Source: CAYVQU01 sp964453155 (GTDB lineage Bacteria > Chloroflexota > Anaerolineae > Anaerolineales > UBA11858). Taken from it: a stretch of 11,538 nt of DNA. The translations under genes and the position numbers were made by a program. Each line of letters opens with the position of its first letter. The first letter of the stretch is position 1. Positions 1 to 5,965 of the stretch are shown here, one piece after another. The stretch is from NCBI GenBank assembly GCA_964453155.1, contig CAYVQU010000163.1, forward strand, positions 1 to 11,538, in the 5' to 3' direction. The notes below the pieces were generated by a model that was not told where the DNA came from, made no database searches, and saw only the letters and a program-made list of their open reading frames with translations.

Positions 1-126
1 TCACAGACCCAACGATGGCGAACTGCCGCTGCTAATTCTGCATAAACTCTTATGTAGAAAAAGGGATCTTTAGCAGTTAGCCTGGGGGCTTGTCCTAAAC
101 ATGTTGACGGTTCACCGCCTGGAAAA

Positions 127-900
127 TCAAGGATGCAAGGCTGCCAGCATCTGGTCGTGAATGTGTCCATTTGTGGTAAGGATGGATTGGGGATATTTCA
201 TAAAATCAGGACCCCCACGCACATCGGTAACTTTGCCACCGGCCTCGGCGACGATCAGACTTCCGGCCGCGATATCCCAGGGGAAAATGGCAATTTCCCA
301 AAATCCATCAAAATGTCCGGCCGCGATATAAGCTAAATCGAGGGCCGCACAGCCTAAGCGGCGAACTCCCCGGGATTTGAGTGTCAGATTGACAAAATGA
401 TCCAGGTTGTTATCTGGGTTGGTGCGGATATCATAAGGAAAACCAGTCACCAATAAACTACGGTTCAGATCGGTTTCAGTAGAAACCTGTAAGCGCCGAC
501 CATTCAACCAGGCTCCGCCTCCCTTTTCTGCATAGTAAAACTCATCTCTGGTCGGATCGAAGATTGCGCCTAAAACCAACTCACCTTTTTCTGCGTACCC
601 AATCGATACTGCAAAAAGTGGTACGCCATGAGCATAATTAACCGTCCCATCGAGGGGGTCAATAAACCAGGCCTTGTCTTCATCTCCTGAAATTTCACCG
701 CTTTCTTCAGTAACAATGTGATGAGATGGAAATCTCGTCTGAATGGATTGAACCAAAAAGTCCTCAGATCGCTTATCAACATCGGTTACCAGATCAATAA
801 CACCCTTATAATCAATTTGCAGGCGATTACCATATCCGGCTTGTAATATTGCTCCGGCACCCCGCGCTAGTTCTTCAATGTCCGTCAAATTTGGTCTCAT
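127..900 (-). CDS. Inositol monophosphatase family protein (SuhB-like phosphatase)
   Basis: A Mg-dependent sugar-phosphate phosphatase of the inositol monophosphatase superfamily, cytosolic. The 257-residue length is normal for the family. The metal site is complete: Glu65/Glu66 (TEESGE), the hallmark IDPLDGTVNYAHG with Asp81 and Asp84, and the C-terminal WD motif with Asp209 (FPWDIAAGS), followed by the usual EAGG turn. Lys32 near the N-terminus matches the conserved family lysine. The ATG start has GAGGG five bases upstream. The gene is separated from the receiver gene upstream by a terminator-like hairpin, so it may be expressed alone. Family members hydrolyse myo-inositol-1-phosphate, but close relatives act on histidinol phosphate, fructose-1,6-bisphosphate or PAP. 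Nothing here fixes the substrate: there are no his, inositol or cysteine genes nearby. The family call is secure; the substrate is open. Confidence 0.93.
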   Translation of the reverse strand: MRPNLTDIEELARGAGAILQAGYGNRLQIDYKGVIDLVTDVDKRSEDFLVQSIQTRFPSHHIVTEESGEISGDEDKAWFIDPLDGTVNYAHGVPLFAVSIGYAEKGELVLGAIFDPTRDEFYYAEKGGGAWLNGRRLQVSTETDLNRSLLVTGFPYDIRTNPDNNLDHFVNLTLKSRGVRRLGCAALDLAYIAAGHFDGFWEIAIFPWDIAAGSLIVAEAGGKVTDVRGGPDFMKYPQSILTTNGHIHDQMLAALHP

Positions 901-916
901 TTATGCCCTCGCAAAA

Positions 917-942
917 CCTCCCGCAAGAAAACTTACGGGAGG
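917..942 (-). terminator. Hairpin terminator or attenuator between receiver gene and phosphatase gene
   Basis: An 11-bp stem (917-927 with 932-942) around an AAAA loop has one imperfect pair, which becomes a U-G wobble in minus-strand RNA. On the minus strand the stem is followed by TTTT. It lies just past the stop of the receiver gene and 17 bases before the phosphatase ATG. It probably ends the receiver transcript, although the short U tract would also allow readthrough or attenuation. Confidence 0.6.
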
Positions 943-968
943 CTTATCACTTGTAACAACGTACTATT

Positions 969-1595
969 TTATTTTTCTTCGAGTTGGTTCAACAACTTGA
1001 TCAACTCATCCAATTCGGATTGAATTTCATCCCGGTGAGTTTTGGCTTCAGTCAACAAAGCTTCAAATGCGGGTTTCTGTTCATCCGGCAATGTTTTGAG
1101 CAACCTTTCAGTCCGAGCAATTTGGGTGTTTTTATGTTTGAGTTTACTTTCTAAACGTTCGCGATAACCCTCATAAAACTCCTGCTCACTCAGAGGGGGC
1201 GGAATTGTGGCTGGCCCTTGGGTCAAAACTTCAGCAATCGTCAGCAGAAATTCTTCCGTATCTACCGGTTTCTCCAAAAATTTAACCGCGCCCAAACTCA
1301 GCGCGAATGCCTTGTCTTCGGGGGTTACATAGGTCGCTGAGAGAAAAATAAGAGGAATTTGATTGGTCTTTGGGTTGGTACGCAAGCGGTGAACGAGAGC
1401 GAAACCGTCCATCTTGGGCATCAGGATATCGGTGATGATTAGAGCGGGTCGTTCTTTTTCAATCTCTTTGAGGGCTTCTTCACCATTGACCGCGGTCACA
1501 ACCGGGTAGCCCTTAAACCGTAAAGTCACCGCGAGTAAATCTAAAATATTGGGAACATCCTCAACGACGAGAATGGGACCATAGGGTATATTCAT
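969..1595 (-). CDS. Stand-alone response regulator: receiver domain plus C-terminal coiled coil
   Basis: A two-component receiver protein of 208 residues. Residues 7-127 form a complete receiver: acidic pair Glu12-Asp13, phospho-acceptor Asp56 (IITDILMPKMDG), Ser86 (FLSAT) and switch Lys109 followed by Pro (EKPVD). Residues 140-208 are charged, heptad-like and helical, ending in ELIKLLNQLEEK. There is no DNA-binding, GGDEF or enzymatic output domain, so phosphorylation probably alters dimerisation or partner binding through the helical tail. The start is ATG with GGAG seven bases upstream (ctcc at 1603-1606). No histidine kinase is in the window. It sits between a phosphatase and an HD phosphohydrolase with no obvious functional link. 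The receiver call is secure; the partner is unknown. Confidence 0.92.
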   Translation of the reverse strand: MNIPYGPILVVEDVPNILDLLAVTLRFKGYPVVTAVNGEEALKEIEKERPALIITDILMPKMDGFALVHRLRTNPKTNQIPLIFLSATYVTPEDKAFALSLGAVKFLEKPVDTEEFLLTIAEVLTQGPATIPPPLSEQEFYEGYRERLESKLKHKNTQIARTERLLKTLPDEQKPAFEALLTEAKTHRDEIQSELDELIKLLNQLEEK

Positions 1596-1689
1596 GAATA
1601 ATCTCCAAAGTTGGTGCTCACTATTAATATTTTACCGCGGAAGGGTCTCTAGAAGCACAACAGATATGTAAGGCATGCGTACTATTGGC

Positions 1690-2322
1690 TCATCTAACGG
1701 CCAAAAGTTCGGCATTTAATTGATCAAAGAATTGGTCTAAATACTCATGACGCGCGGCAGCAATTCTTTTGCCGGTCTCCGTGAACATGCGATCTTTGAT
1801 TTTCTGGAGTTTGAATAAATGCTCATGATAAGGCGTATGGGGCTCTCCAGGTTCTCTCTCTGCGGTTTGAATAAAATGTTCAGAGGGTGGAGTATACAAA
1901 TCCTGTTCCGCCAAGACAGCATAGGCTACCGCTCGAACCGCGCCAATCGCGCCGATCGCATCCAATTTATCCGCGTCAAACAGAACTTGGGCCTCAATTG
2001 TCTGCGGCTGCTCAGAAATATCACGGAAACGATGAGCCCGAATACAATGTTGGACGGCGGCGATTCGATCTGCGGGCCAATTCTCAGCTGTTAGAATTTC
2101 TCCGGCAAATATTGCCGATGCGACTTGATGCTCAAGGCGGGCATCGCCAACCCCAGGTCCGGTCGCATCATGCAGGAGAGCCGCCGCGCGGACGATTTCG
2201 AGGTCGGCCCCTTCTGCTTGCGCCAATCGTTCAGCGAGGCCGTAAACGCGTAAGATGTGGTTGAAACCGTGGACGGGTTCGTTGGGTTGGTACCAGGAGC
2301 GGGCTTGTTCAATGGTGGGCAT
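1690..2322 (-). CDS. HD-domain phosphohydrolase of the YedJ/YpgQ type
   Basis: A metal-dependent phosphohydrolase of the HD superfamily, 210 residues. The metal-binding series is visible: His22 (GFNHILRVYG), His51-Asp52 (AALLHDATG) and the later Asp of FDADKLDAIG (Asp116/118/121). His92 and His97 (VQHCIRAHRF) add further conserved ligands. The segment QTIEAQVLFDADKLDAIGAIG is characteristic of E. coli YedJ and B. subtilis YpgQ. B. subtilis YpgQ is reported to cleave nucleoside triphosphates to the monophosphate plus pyrophosphate, so a nucleotide-directed housekeeping role is plausible. No clear Shine-Dalgarno precedes the ATG; the upstream DNA is a C-rich tract on the coding strand. The small membrane-protein gene upstream is on the same strand, 81 bases away. 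The family is confident; the substrate is inferred only by homology. Confidence 0.88.
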   Translation of the reverse strand: MPTIEQARSWYQPNEPVHGFNHILRVYGLAERLAQAEGADLEIVRAAALLHDATGPGVGDARLEHQVASAIFAGEILTAENWPADRIAAVQHCIRAHRFRDISEQPQTIEAQVLFDADKLDAIGAIGAVRAVAYAVLAEQDLYTPPSEHFIQTAEREPGEPHTPYHEHLFKLQKIKDRMFTETGKRIAAARHEYLDQFFDQLNAELLAVR

Positions 2323-2331
2323 AAGTTTAAA

Positions 2332-2363
2332 GGGGGTAGAGGTTGAGGGCGGAGGGTTGAGGG
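2332..2363 (+). repeat. G-rich heptad tract, possible G-quadruplex
   Basis: On the plus strand there is a G5 run at 2332-2336, then GGG at 2347-2349, 2354-2356 and 2361-2363. The last three repeat exactly every seven bases. The spacing suits a four-tract quadruplex if one ten-base loop is allowed. It occupies the leader of the HD phosphohydrolase gene, where the plus strand is the template. Confidence 0.4.
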
Positions 2364-2403
2364 AGGCGCAATTACAGGGATTGCATTCGAATAGGAGGGG
2401 GAT

Positions 2404-2580
2404 TCATTTCAATAGCGTGGCAAGGTCAATGTAACCGAGAAATAGCAAGAACAGACCGATTAAAATGATAATCCCGCAGCCGCAAGAGAAGATCTTAGTC
2501 GTGATTTTGAGGGCGAATTTAAGCAAGGTCCAAACAACGGCGATGCCCAAGATGATCAACAGAATGGTGAGTAGTTCCAT
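2404..2580 (-). CDS. Small two-helix membrane protein
   Basis: A 58-residue hydrophobic protein. Two predicted membrane helices (about residues 3-22 and 34-52) are joined by a short basic loop (KFALKITTK) that would face the cytoplasm by the positive-inside rule. A CGCG segment (Cys33 and Cys35) sits at the start of the second helix. The ATG at 2580 is preferred over an in-frame TTG six bases upstream because AAGG sits six bases before the ATG. That AAGG lies at the centre of a small ATTCAA/TTGAAT inverted repeat that could hide it. I do not recognise the family. Composition and the ribosome site support a real gene. It lies between hutI and the HD phosphohydrolase on the same strand and has no visible terminator. 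Confidence 0.62.
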   Translation of the reverse strand: MELLTILLIILGIAVVWTLLKFALKITTKIFSCGCGIIILIGLFLLFLGYIDLATLLK

Positions 2581-2621
2581 ATTCAACCTTGAATAAAACA
2601 GTTTTTTAGAGAATGAAAATA

Positions 2622-2696
2622 ACCGCTGAGATCGCCAAGAGTGCTGAAACTTTCAAGATTACTGAAAAAACTCTGCGAACTTTGCGTCTCGGCGGT
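2622..2696. repeat. Imperfect palindromic intergenic repeat, copy A
   Basis: The left arm starts at 2622 (accgctgagatcgccaag) and the right arm ends at 2696 (ctttgcgtctcggcggt). The arms pair imperfectly around a spacer of about 25 bases. The outer part accgcNgaga is nearly the same as in the copy at 5844-5913. It follows the hutI stop codon, so it could form a hairpin in the hutI 3' untranslated region. Such 'ccgcagag' palindromes recur between genes in many environmental bacterial genomes (general recollection, not searched). Confidence 0.55.
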
Positions 2697-2709
2697 AAAA
2701 ATTGTCGTT

Positions 2710-4008
2710 TTATGTATCACCCCGTGACCAGACGACACGGCCCTTTTTGATCACCGTATGTACCAGATTCGTGCCAAAGCGGTAGCCGAGGTGGCGATAG
2801 TCGGGGGCGTCGAGGATGAGGAGGTCGGCCTGATATCCGGGTTCCAAAGAACCAATGTGGTCGGCCCGGTCGATGGCGGCCGCGGCGTTGAGGGTCGCGG
2901 CGACGATGGCCTGGGCCGGCGTCAACTTGAGATAACGGCAGGCCAGGGCGATGGCGAACTGCATATTTTCACACCAGGCGGTACCGGGGTTCATATCGGT
3001 GGCAATCGCCAGAATCCCATTGGCGTCCAGGATTTCTTTGGCGGGAGTGTAATGGCCTTCGGCGAGACCAAATGGGGTGTTGGGCAGCGAAACTGCGACA
3101 GTGTCTGAATTACCCAACGCCTGAATATCTGCAGCTGAGGTGACCACCAGGTGATCGGCAGACGCAGCGCCCAATTCGGCCGCCAGGGCCGCACCCCCCA
3201 GATTATCGAACTCATCGGCGTGAATTTTGAGTGGAAATCCCAGATCGCGGGCAGTTTCCAAAATCCTACGGGATTGTTCGAGTGAGAACGCCCCGGTTTC
3301 ACAGAACACATCAACATAAGGTAAATGTTCGCGCTCAACGGTAGCATGCACAATCCGAACTTTCTCTCGGGAGATGTTTTCATCACTCCAGGCTTTGAGC
3401 GCGGGCAGCATTTCAGTACAGACCAGATCAACATAACCAATCACGTCATCTTTGTATTCTGGTGGGATGGCATGCGCCCCTAAAAATGTAGGAACAAGAT
3501 CAATGGGGCCTTCTTCTTTAAGTTTCAGGATGGCTTGAAGCATTTTCAGCTCAGTATTGGTATCCAAACCATAACCGGTTTTCGCTTCGGCCGTTGTGGT
3601 CCCATAGGCCAGCATCCGCTCGAGACGCAACCGGGCCGCGGCCACCAACTGATCCACTGAGGCAGCCCGCGTTTTTTCCACGGTCGAGACAATTCCCCCA
3701 CCGGCGGCCATAATCTCCAGATAGGTCTTACCCTGTAACCGCATCTCGAATTCCGCGGCCCGATCCCCGGCCCAGATCAAATGGGTGTGCGGGTCCACAA
3801 ACCCGGGCATCACAACCCGGCCGCGGGCGTCGATCATTTCCTCATCGGCGTAAATCCCGGCCATATATTCGCTAGGACCAATCGCCATGATTTCATCATC
3901 ATGGATGAGTACGGCCCCATTTTCAATAATTTCGAGATGTCCCAAATCGTGACCGCGCTGCGGGGGGCCGGGGATGGTGAGAAGTTGAGAGATGGAATGA
4001 ATAAGCAT
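2710..4008 (-). CDS. hutI: Imidazolonepropionase
   Basis: HutI hydrolyses 4-imidazolone-5-propanoate to N-formimino-L-glutamate, the third step of histidine degradation, in the cytosol. It is an amidohydrolase-fold enzyme. Metal and catalytic residues are visible: His74 and His76 (DPHTHLIWAG), His179 (GAHA), His263 and Glu266 (KIHADEFDN), His286 (SADHLV) and Asp338 (ATDMNPGTAW). At 432 residues it is slightly longer than the usual 405-420. The excess is mainly a loop at about residues 205-228 between EMLPA and DVFCE, where typical HutI is shorter. The ATG start has no strong Shine-Dalgarno. hutH, hutU and a formiminoglutamate hydrolase are not in the window, so the pathway must be dispersed or incomplete. 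Expression probably comes from the divergent region upstream, shared with the winged-helix regulator. Confidence 0.96.
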   Translation of the reverse strand: MLIHSISQLLTIPGPPQRGHDLGHLEIIENGAVLIHDDEIMAIGPSEYMAGIYADEEMIDARGRVVMPGFVDPHTHLIWAGDRAAEFEMRLQGKTYLEIMAAGGGIVSTVEKTRAASVDQLVAAARLRLERMLAYGTTTAEAKTGYGLDTNTELKMLQAILKLKEEGPIDLVPTFLGAHAIPPEYKDDVIGYVDLVCTEMLPALKAWSDENISREKVRIVHATVEREHLPYVDVFCETGAFSLEQSRRILETARDLGFPLKIHADEFDNLGGAALAAELGAASADHLVVTSAADIQALGNSDTVAVSLPNTPFGLAEGHYTPAKEILDANGILAIATDMNPGTAWCENMQFAIALACRYLKLTPAQAIVAATLNAAAAIDRADHIGSLEPGYQADLLILDAPDYRHLGYRFGTNLVHTVIKKGRVVWSRGDT

Positions 4009-4088
4009 AGGAGTGGAAGAGGGTGGTGGAAAGTGAAAAGTTGAAGGTTATAAGAACGAACCTGGAACCTGATACCCGGTTCCGACCG

Positions 4089-4097
4089 ATTATCTCA
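4089..4097 (-). promoter_or_regulatory. Candidate extended -10 promoter for hutI
   Basis: On the minus strand the sequence reads TGAGATAAT, a TGn extension before a five-of-six -10 match (GATAAT). Transcription would start near 4082, giving a leader of about 70 bases before the hutI ATG. No good -35 is visible, as is usual for extended -10 promoters. The left arm of the inverted repeat at 4114-4125 covers where the -35 region would be. Confidence 0.35.
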
Positions 4098-4113
4098 CGA
4101 ATTTGGAATCCTG

Positions 4114-4159
4114 AATCTTAAAGAAAGTACGAAACTCTCATTTGCAATTCTTTAAGATT
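4114..4159. promoter_or_regulatory. Perfect 12-bp inverted repeat, candidate operator of the divergent promoters
   Basis: AATCTTAAAGAA at 4114-4125 is repeated exactly in inverse orientation at 4148-4159, with 22 bases between. The half-site centres are 34 bp apart, about three helical turns. The right half-site fills the spacer of the plus-strand promoter, and the left half-site covers the -35 area of the candidate hutI promoter. No T tract follows, so an operator is more likely than a terminator. Confidence 0.5.
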
Positions 4160-4170
4160 GATTGTATAAT
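4142..4170 (+). promoter_or_regulatory. Sigma-70 promoter of the winged-helix regulator gene
   Basis: TTGCAA at 4142-4147 and a perfect TATAAT at 4165-4170 are separated by exactly 17 bases. Transcription should start near 4177, giving a leader of about 70 bases before the ATG at 4247. The spacer contains one arm of a perfect inverted repeat, which suggests that a bound repressor could block this promoter. Confidence 0.7.
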
Positions 4171-4246
4171 CATTTTCATGTTTTCGGTAGATAGTCTAGC
4201 CATTCAGGGCGAACGATAGACCACCCGACCGAACGGATTGAGGTTG

Positions 4247-4903
4247 ATGACCGCAAAGATTTTATGCATTGAAGGCAAACATTCCAGTAGTCCAAATTTT
4301 GTCCCCGCGTTGGATAAAAAGGGTTATGTGGTAGTTCAGGTTCCTACCGGAAAGGCCGCGGTAGACCAGCTATCAGAGACAATACCGGATGTAATTATCG
4401 TAAATGCCGCTTCATTGCGAACTAGCGGGGTACGGATCATTCAATCCCTCCGTAATGCGGATGCCCGCATCCCCTTAATATTGATCTGCGATAATGGCAA
4501 AAGTCCCAAAAAGGATGTCGCGGCCAATGTCGTACTAGAACTGCCCTTCACTATCCGCAAATTGGATAACCGGATCAAACCCCTGCTGCCCCTGTCTAGC
4601 GACAAAACTCTGAAAGCTGGACCCATCCAACTGGATAAAGAACGGCTATTAGTCCATTGCCTTGGGAAAGAGACCCGGCTGACGCCCAAAATGGTCCGTT
4701 TATTGGAAATGTTGATGGAGAAACCGGGCGAAGTCCTGGAACGTGAGCATCTCTTCCGAGAGGTTTGGGAAACTGACTTCACCGATGACACCCGCACCCT
4801 GGATGTTCATGTCTCTTGGCTGCGACAGGCCATTGAGAAAGATCCCCGCAAACCAGAGTTCATTAAAACGCTGCGCGGTCTGGGATATCGGTTGGACGTT
4901 TAG
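4247..4903 (+). CDS. Winged-helix transcription regulator with a degenerate receiver domain (OmpR/PhoB class)
   Basis: A DNA-binding regulator of 218 residues. Residues 1-115 follow the receiver fold (ILCIEG, PDVIIVNAASL, IPLILICDNG, LELPF), but the key residues are replaced: phospho-Asp by Asn53, the Thr/Ser by Cys81 and the switch Lys by Leu98. The acidic pocket keeps only Glu9. Residues 122-218 are a clear PhoB-type winged helix (LTPKMVRLLEML, REHLFREVW, RTLDVHVSWLRQAIEKDP, IKTLRGLGYRL). It should therefore act without phosphorylation, perhaps by ligand or partner binding. No histidine kinase is adjacent. ATG at 4247 is chosen; in-frame TTG codons at 4238 and 4244 are alternatives, and GGA at 4235-4237 is the best ribosome site. 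Its promoter carries an inverted repeat that may be its own operator. Confidence 0.9.
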   Translation: MTAKILCIEGKHSSSPNFVPALDKKGYVVVQVPTGKAAVDQLSETIPDVIIVNAASLRTSGVRIIQSLRNADARIPLILICDNGKSPKKDVAANVVLELPFTIRKLDNRIKPLLPLSSDKTLKAGPIQLDKERLLVHCLGKETRLTPKMVRLLEMLMEKPGEVLEREHLFREVWETDFTDDTRTLDVHVSWLRQAIEKDPRKPEFIKTLRGLGYRLDV

Positions 4904-4943
4904 AATACGTTACAGGTTTAACGTTAGAAAGTTGAAAGTTGAT

Positions 4944-4981
4944 CCCCGCGGCATTAGTGTGCTCAGTGGGGCGATTTTTTT
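4944..4981 (+). terminator. Terminator-like hairpin abutting the methyltransferase start
   Basis: CCCCGC at 4944-4949 pairs with GTGGGG at 4966-4971 (one G-U), with a small GCA/TGC inner pairing. CGA and seven T residues (4975-4981) follow. The shape is that of an intrinsic terminator for the regulator gene, but the T run ends only eight bases before the methyltransferase ATG, so it may act as an attenuator for that gene. Confidence 0.45.
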
Positions 4982-4989
4982 AAAGACCA

Positions 4990-5835
4990 ATGAACAGAAT
5001 AGTTTTCGGTGATAATTTAGCCATTTTGCGAGATTTACCCGCTGCGTCAGTAGATTTAATCTATATTGATCCCCCCTTCAATACTGGCAAGCGTCAAACG
5101 CGAACCCGGATGAAAACCACCCGCGCTGAGGATGGCGATCGCACTGGGTTTACGGGAAACCGCTACAAGACCCTTAAGTTGGGGACGCAAGAATATTCCG
5201 ATATTTTTGACGATTATTTAGCCTTTTTAGAACCGCGGTTAATTGAAGCCTATCGGATTCTTTCCCTCACTGGAACGCTTTATTTTCATATCGATTATCG
5301 TGAAGTTCACTATTGTAAAATTTTACTTGATCAGATTTTTGGGCGGGACAGTTTTCTCAACGAGATCATCTGGGCCTACGATTTTGGAGGCCGATCAAAG
5401 AAAAAGTGGCCCGCCAAGCACGATAATATCCTGGTCTACGTTAAAGACCCTAAAAACTATACTTTCAACGTCGATGATATCGATCGCATCCCCTACATGG
5501 CGCCTGGACTCGTCGGCCCAGAGAAAGCGGCCAAAGGAAAACTCCCGACCGATACCTGGTGGCACACCATCGTCGGCACCAACAGCAAAGAAAAAACCGG
5601 CTATCCCACCCAAAAACCCATCGGGATTCTCAATCGCATCATCTCAGCTTCAACAAACCCTGGCGACACCATCCTCGATTTCTTCGCGGGCAGCGGCACC
5701 ACCGGCGCCAGTAGTCTGGAATTAGGGCGAAAATTTATCTTAGTTGACAATAACGAACAATCCTTACAGGTGATGGCCAAACGATTTGAACAAGCCCCCG
5801 ACATCGAATGGATTAATTTTAATCCCCAGCCTTAG
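4990..5835 (+). CDS. Site-specific DNA methyltransferase, beta class, apparently orphan
   Basis: An amino-methyltransferase that would transfer a methyl group from S-adenosylmethionine to adenine N6 or cytosine N4 in DNA. Motif order defines the beta class. Catalytic motif IV, DPPF, is at residues 27-30 (DLIYIDPPFNTG). A target-contact region occupies about 40-200. Motif X (YPTQKP) is at 205-210, and SAM-binding motif I (DFFAGSGTT) is at 230-238. The 281-residue length is ordinary. No restriction endonuclease or specificity subunit lies within the window, so it is probably a solitary housekeeping or regulatory methylase. No Shine-Dalgarno precedes the ATG; a terminator-like hairpin does. Downstream it is closed by a bidirectional terminator. 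The recognition sequence cannot be read from the protein by eye. Confidence 0.93.
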   Translation: MNRIVFGDNLAILRDLPAASVDLIYIDPPFNTGKRQTRTRMKTTRAEDGDRTGFTGNRYKTLKLGTQEYSDIFDDYLAFLEPRLIEAYRILSLTGTLYFHIDYREVHYCKILLDQIFGRDSFLNEIIWAYDFGGRSKKKWPAKHDNILVYVKDPKNYTFNVDDIDRIPYMAPGLVGPEKAAKGKLPTDTWWHTIVGTNSKEKTGYPTQKPIGILNRIISASTNPGDTILDFFAGSGTTGASSLELGRKFILVDNNEQSLQVMAKRFEQAPDIEWINFNPQP

Positions 5836-5843
5836 TTAGATAA

Positions 5844-5913
5844 ACCGCAGAGCACGCAGTGCTCGCAGAGAATTACCATTGTTCTTCTCCGCGCCCTTTA
5901 CGCACCCTGCGGT
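5844..5913. repeat. Imperfect palindromic intergenic repeat, copy B
   Basis: The left arm begins accgcagagcacgcag at 5844 and the right arm ends cgcaccctgcggt at 5913. About two thirds of positions pair over 30 bases, with more if G-U is allowed. The ends accgcag/ctgcggt pair perfectly. It shares outer sequence and layout with the copy at 2622-2696. It sits between convergent genes, just before the bidirectional terminator. Confidence 0.6.
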
Positions 5914-5919
5914 TAAATA

Positions 5920-5955
5920 AAAATCGCCGTCACAAATTGTGGCGGCGATTTTTTT
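5920..5955. terminator. Bidirectional intrinsic terminator between convergent genes
   Basis: A 14-bp stem (5920-5933 with 5939-5952) with one imperfect pair (T5930 opposite G5942) encloses an AAATT loop. The stem ends in AAAA on the left and runs into seven T residues on the right, so it works as an intrinsic terminator in both directions. It serves the methyltransferase (plus) and the GTPase (minus, stop at 5966). Confidence 0.88.
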
Positions 5956-5965
5956 CAATCACGCT

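Noticed and set aside
1..126. Possible gene end or RNA at the left edge
   Set aside because: No frame, tRNA fold or terminator-quality hairpin could be supported there.
1887..2264. Plus-strand reading frame of 125 codons opposite the HD phosphohydrolase
   Set aside because: It is a shadow of the conserved HD gene in another frame.
4062..4081. GGAACC/GGTTCC small palindrome upstream of hutI
   Set aside because: Six-base arms are too short to separate from chance; no adjacent signal depends on it.
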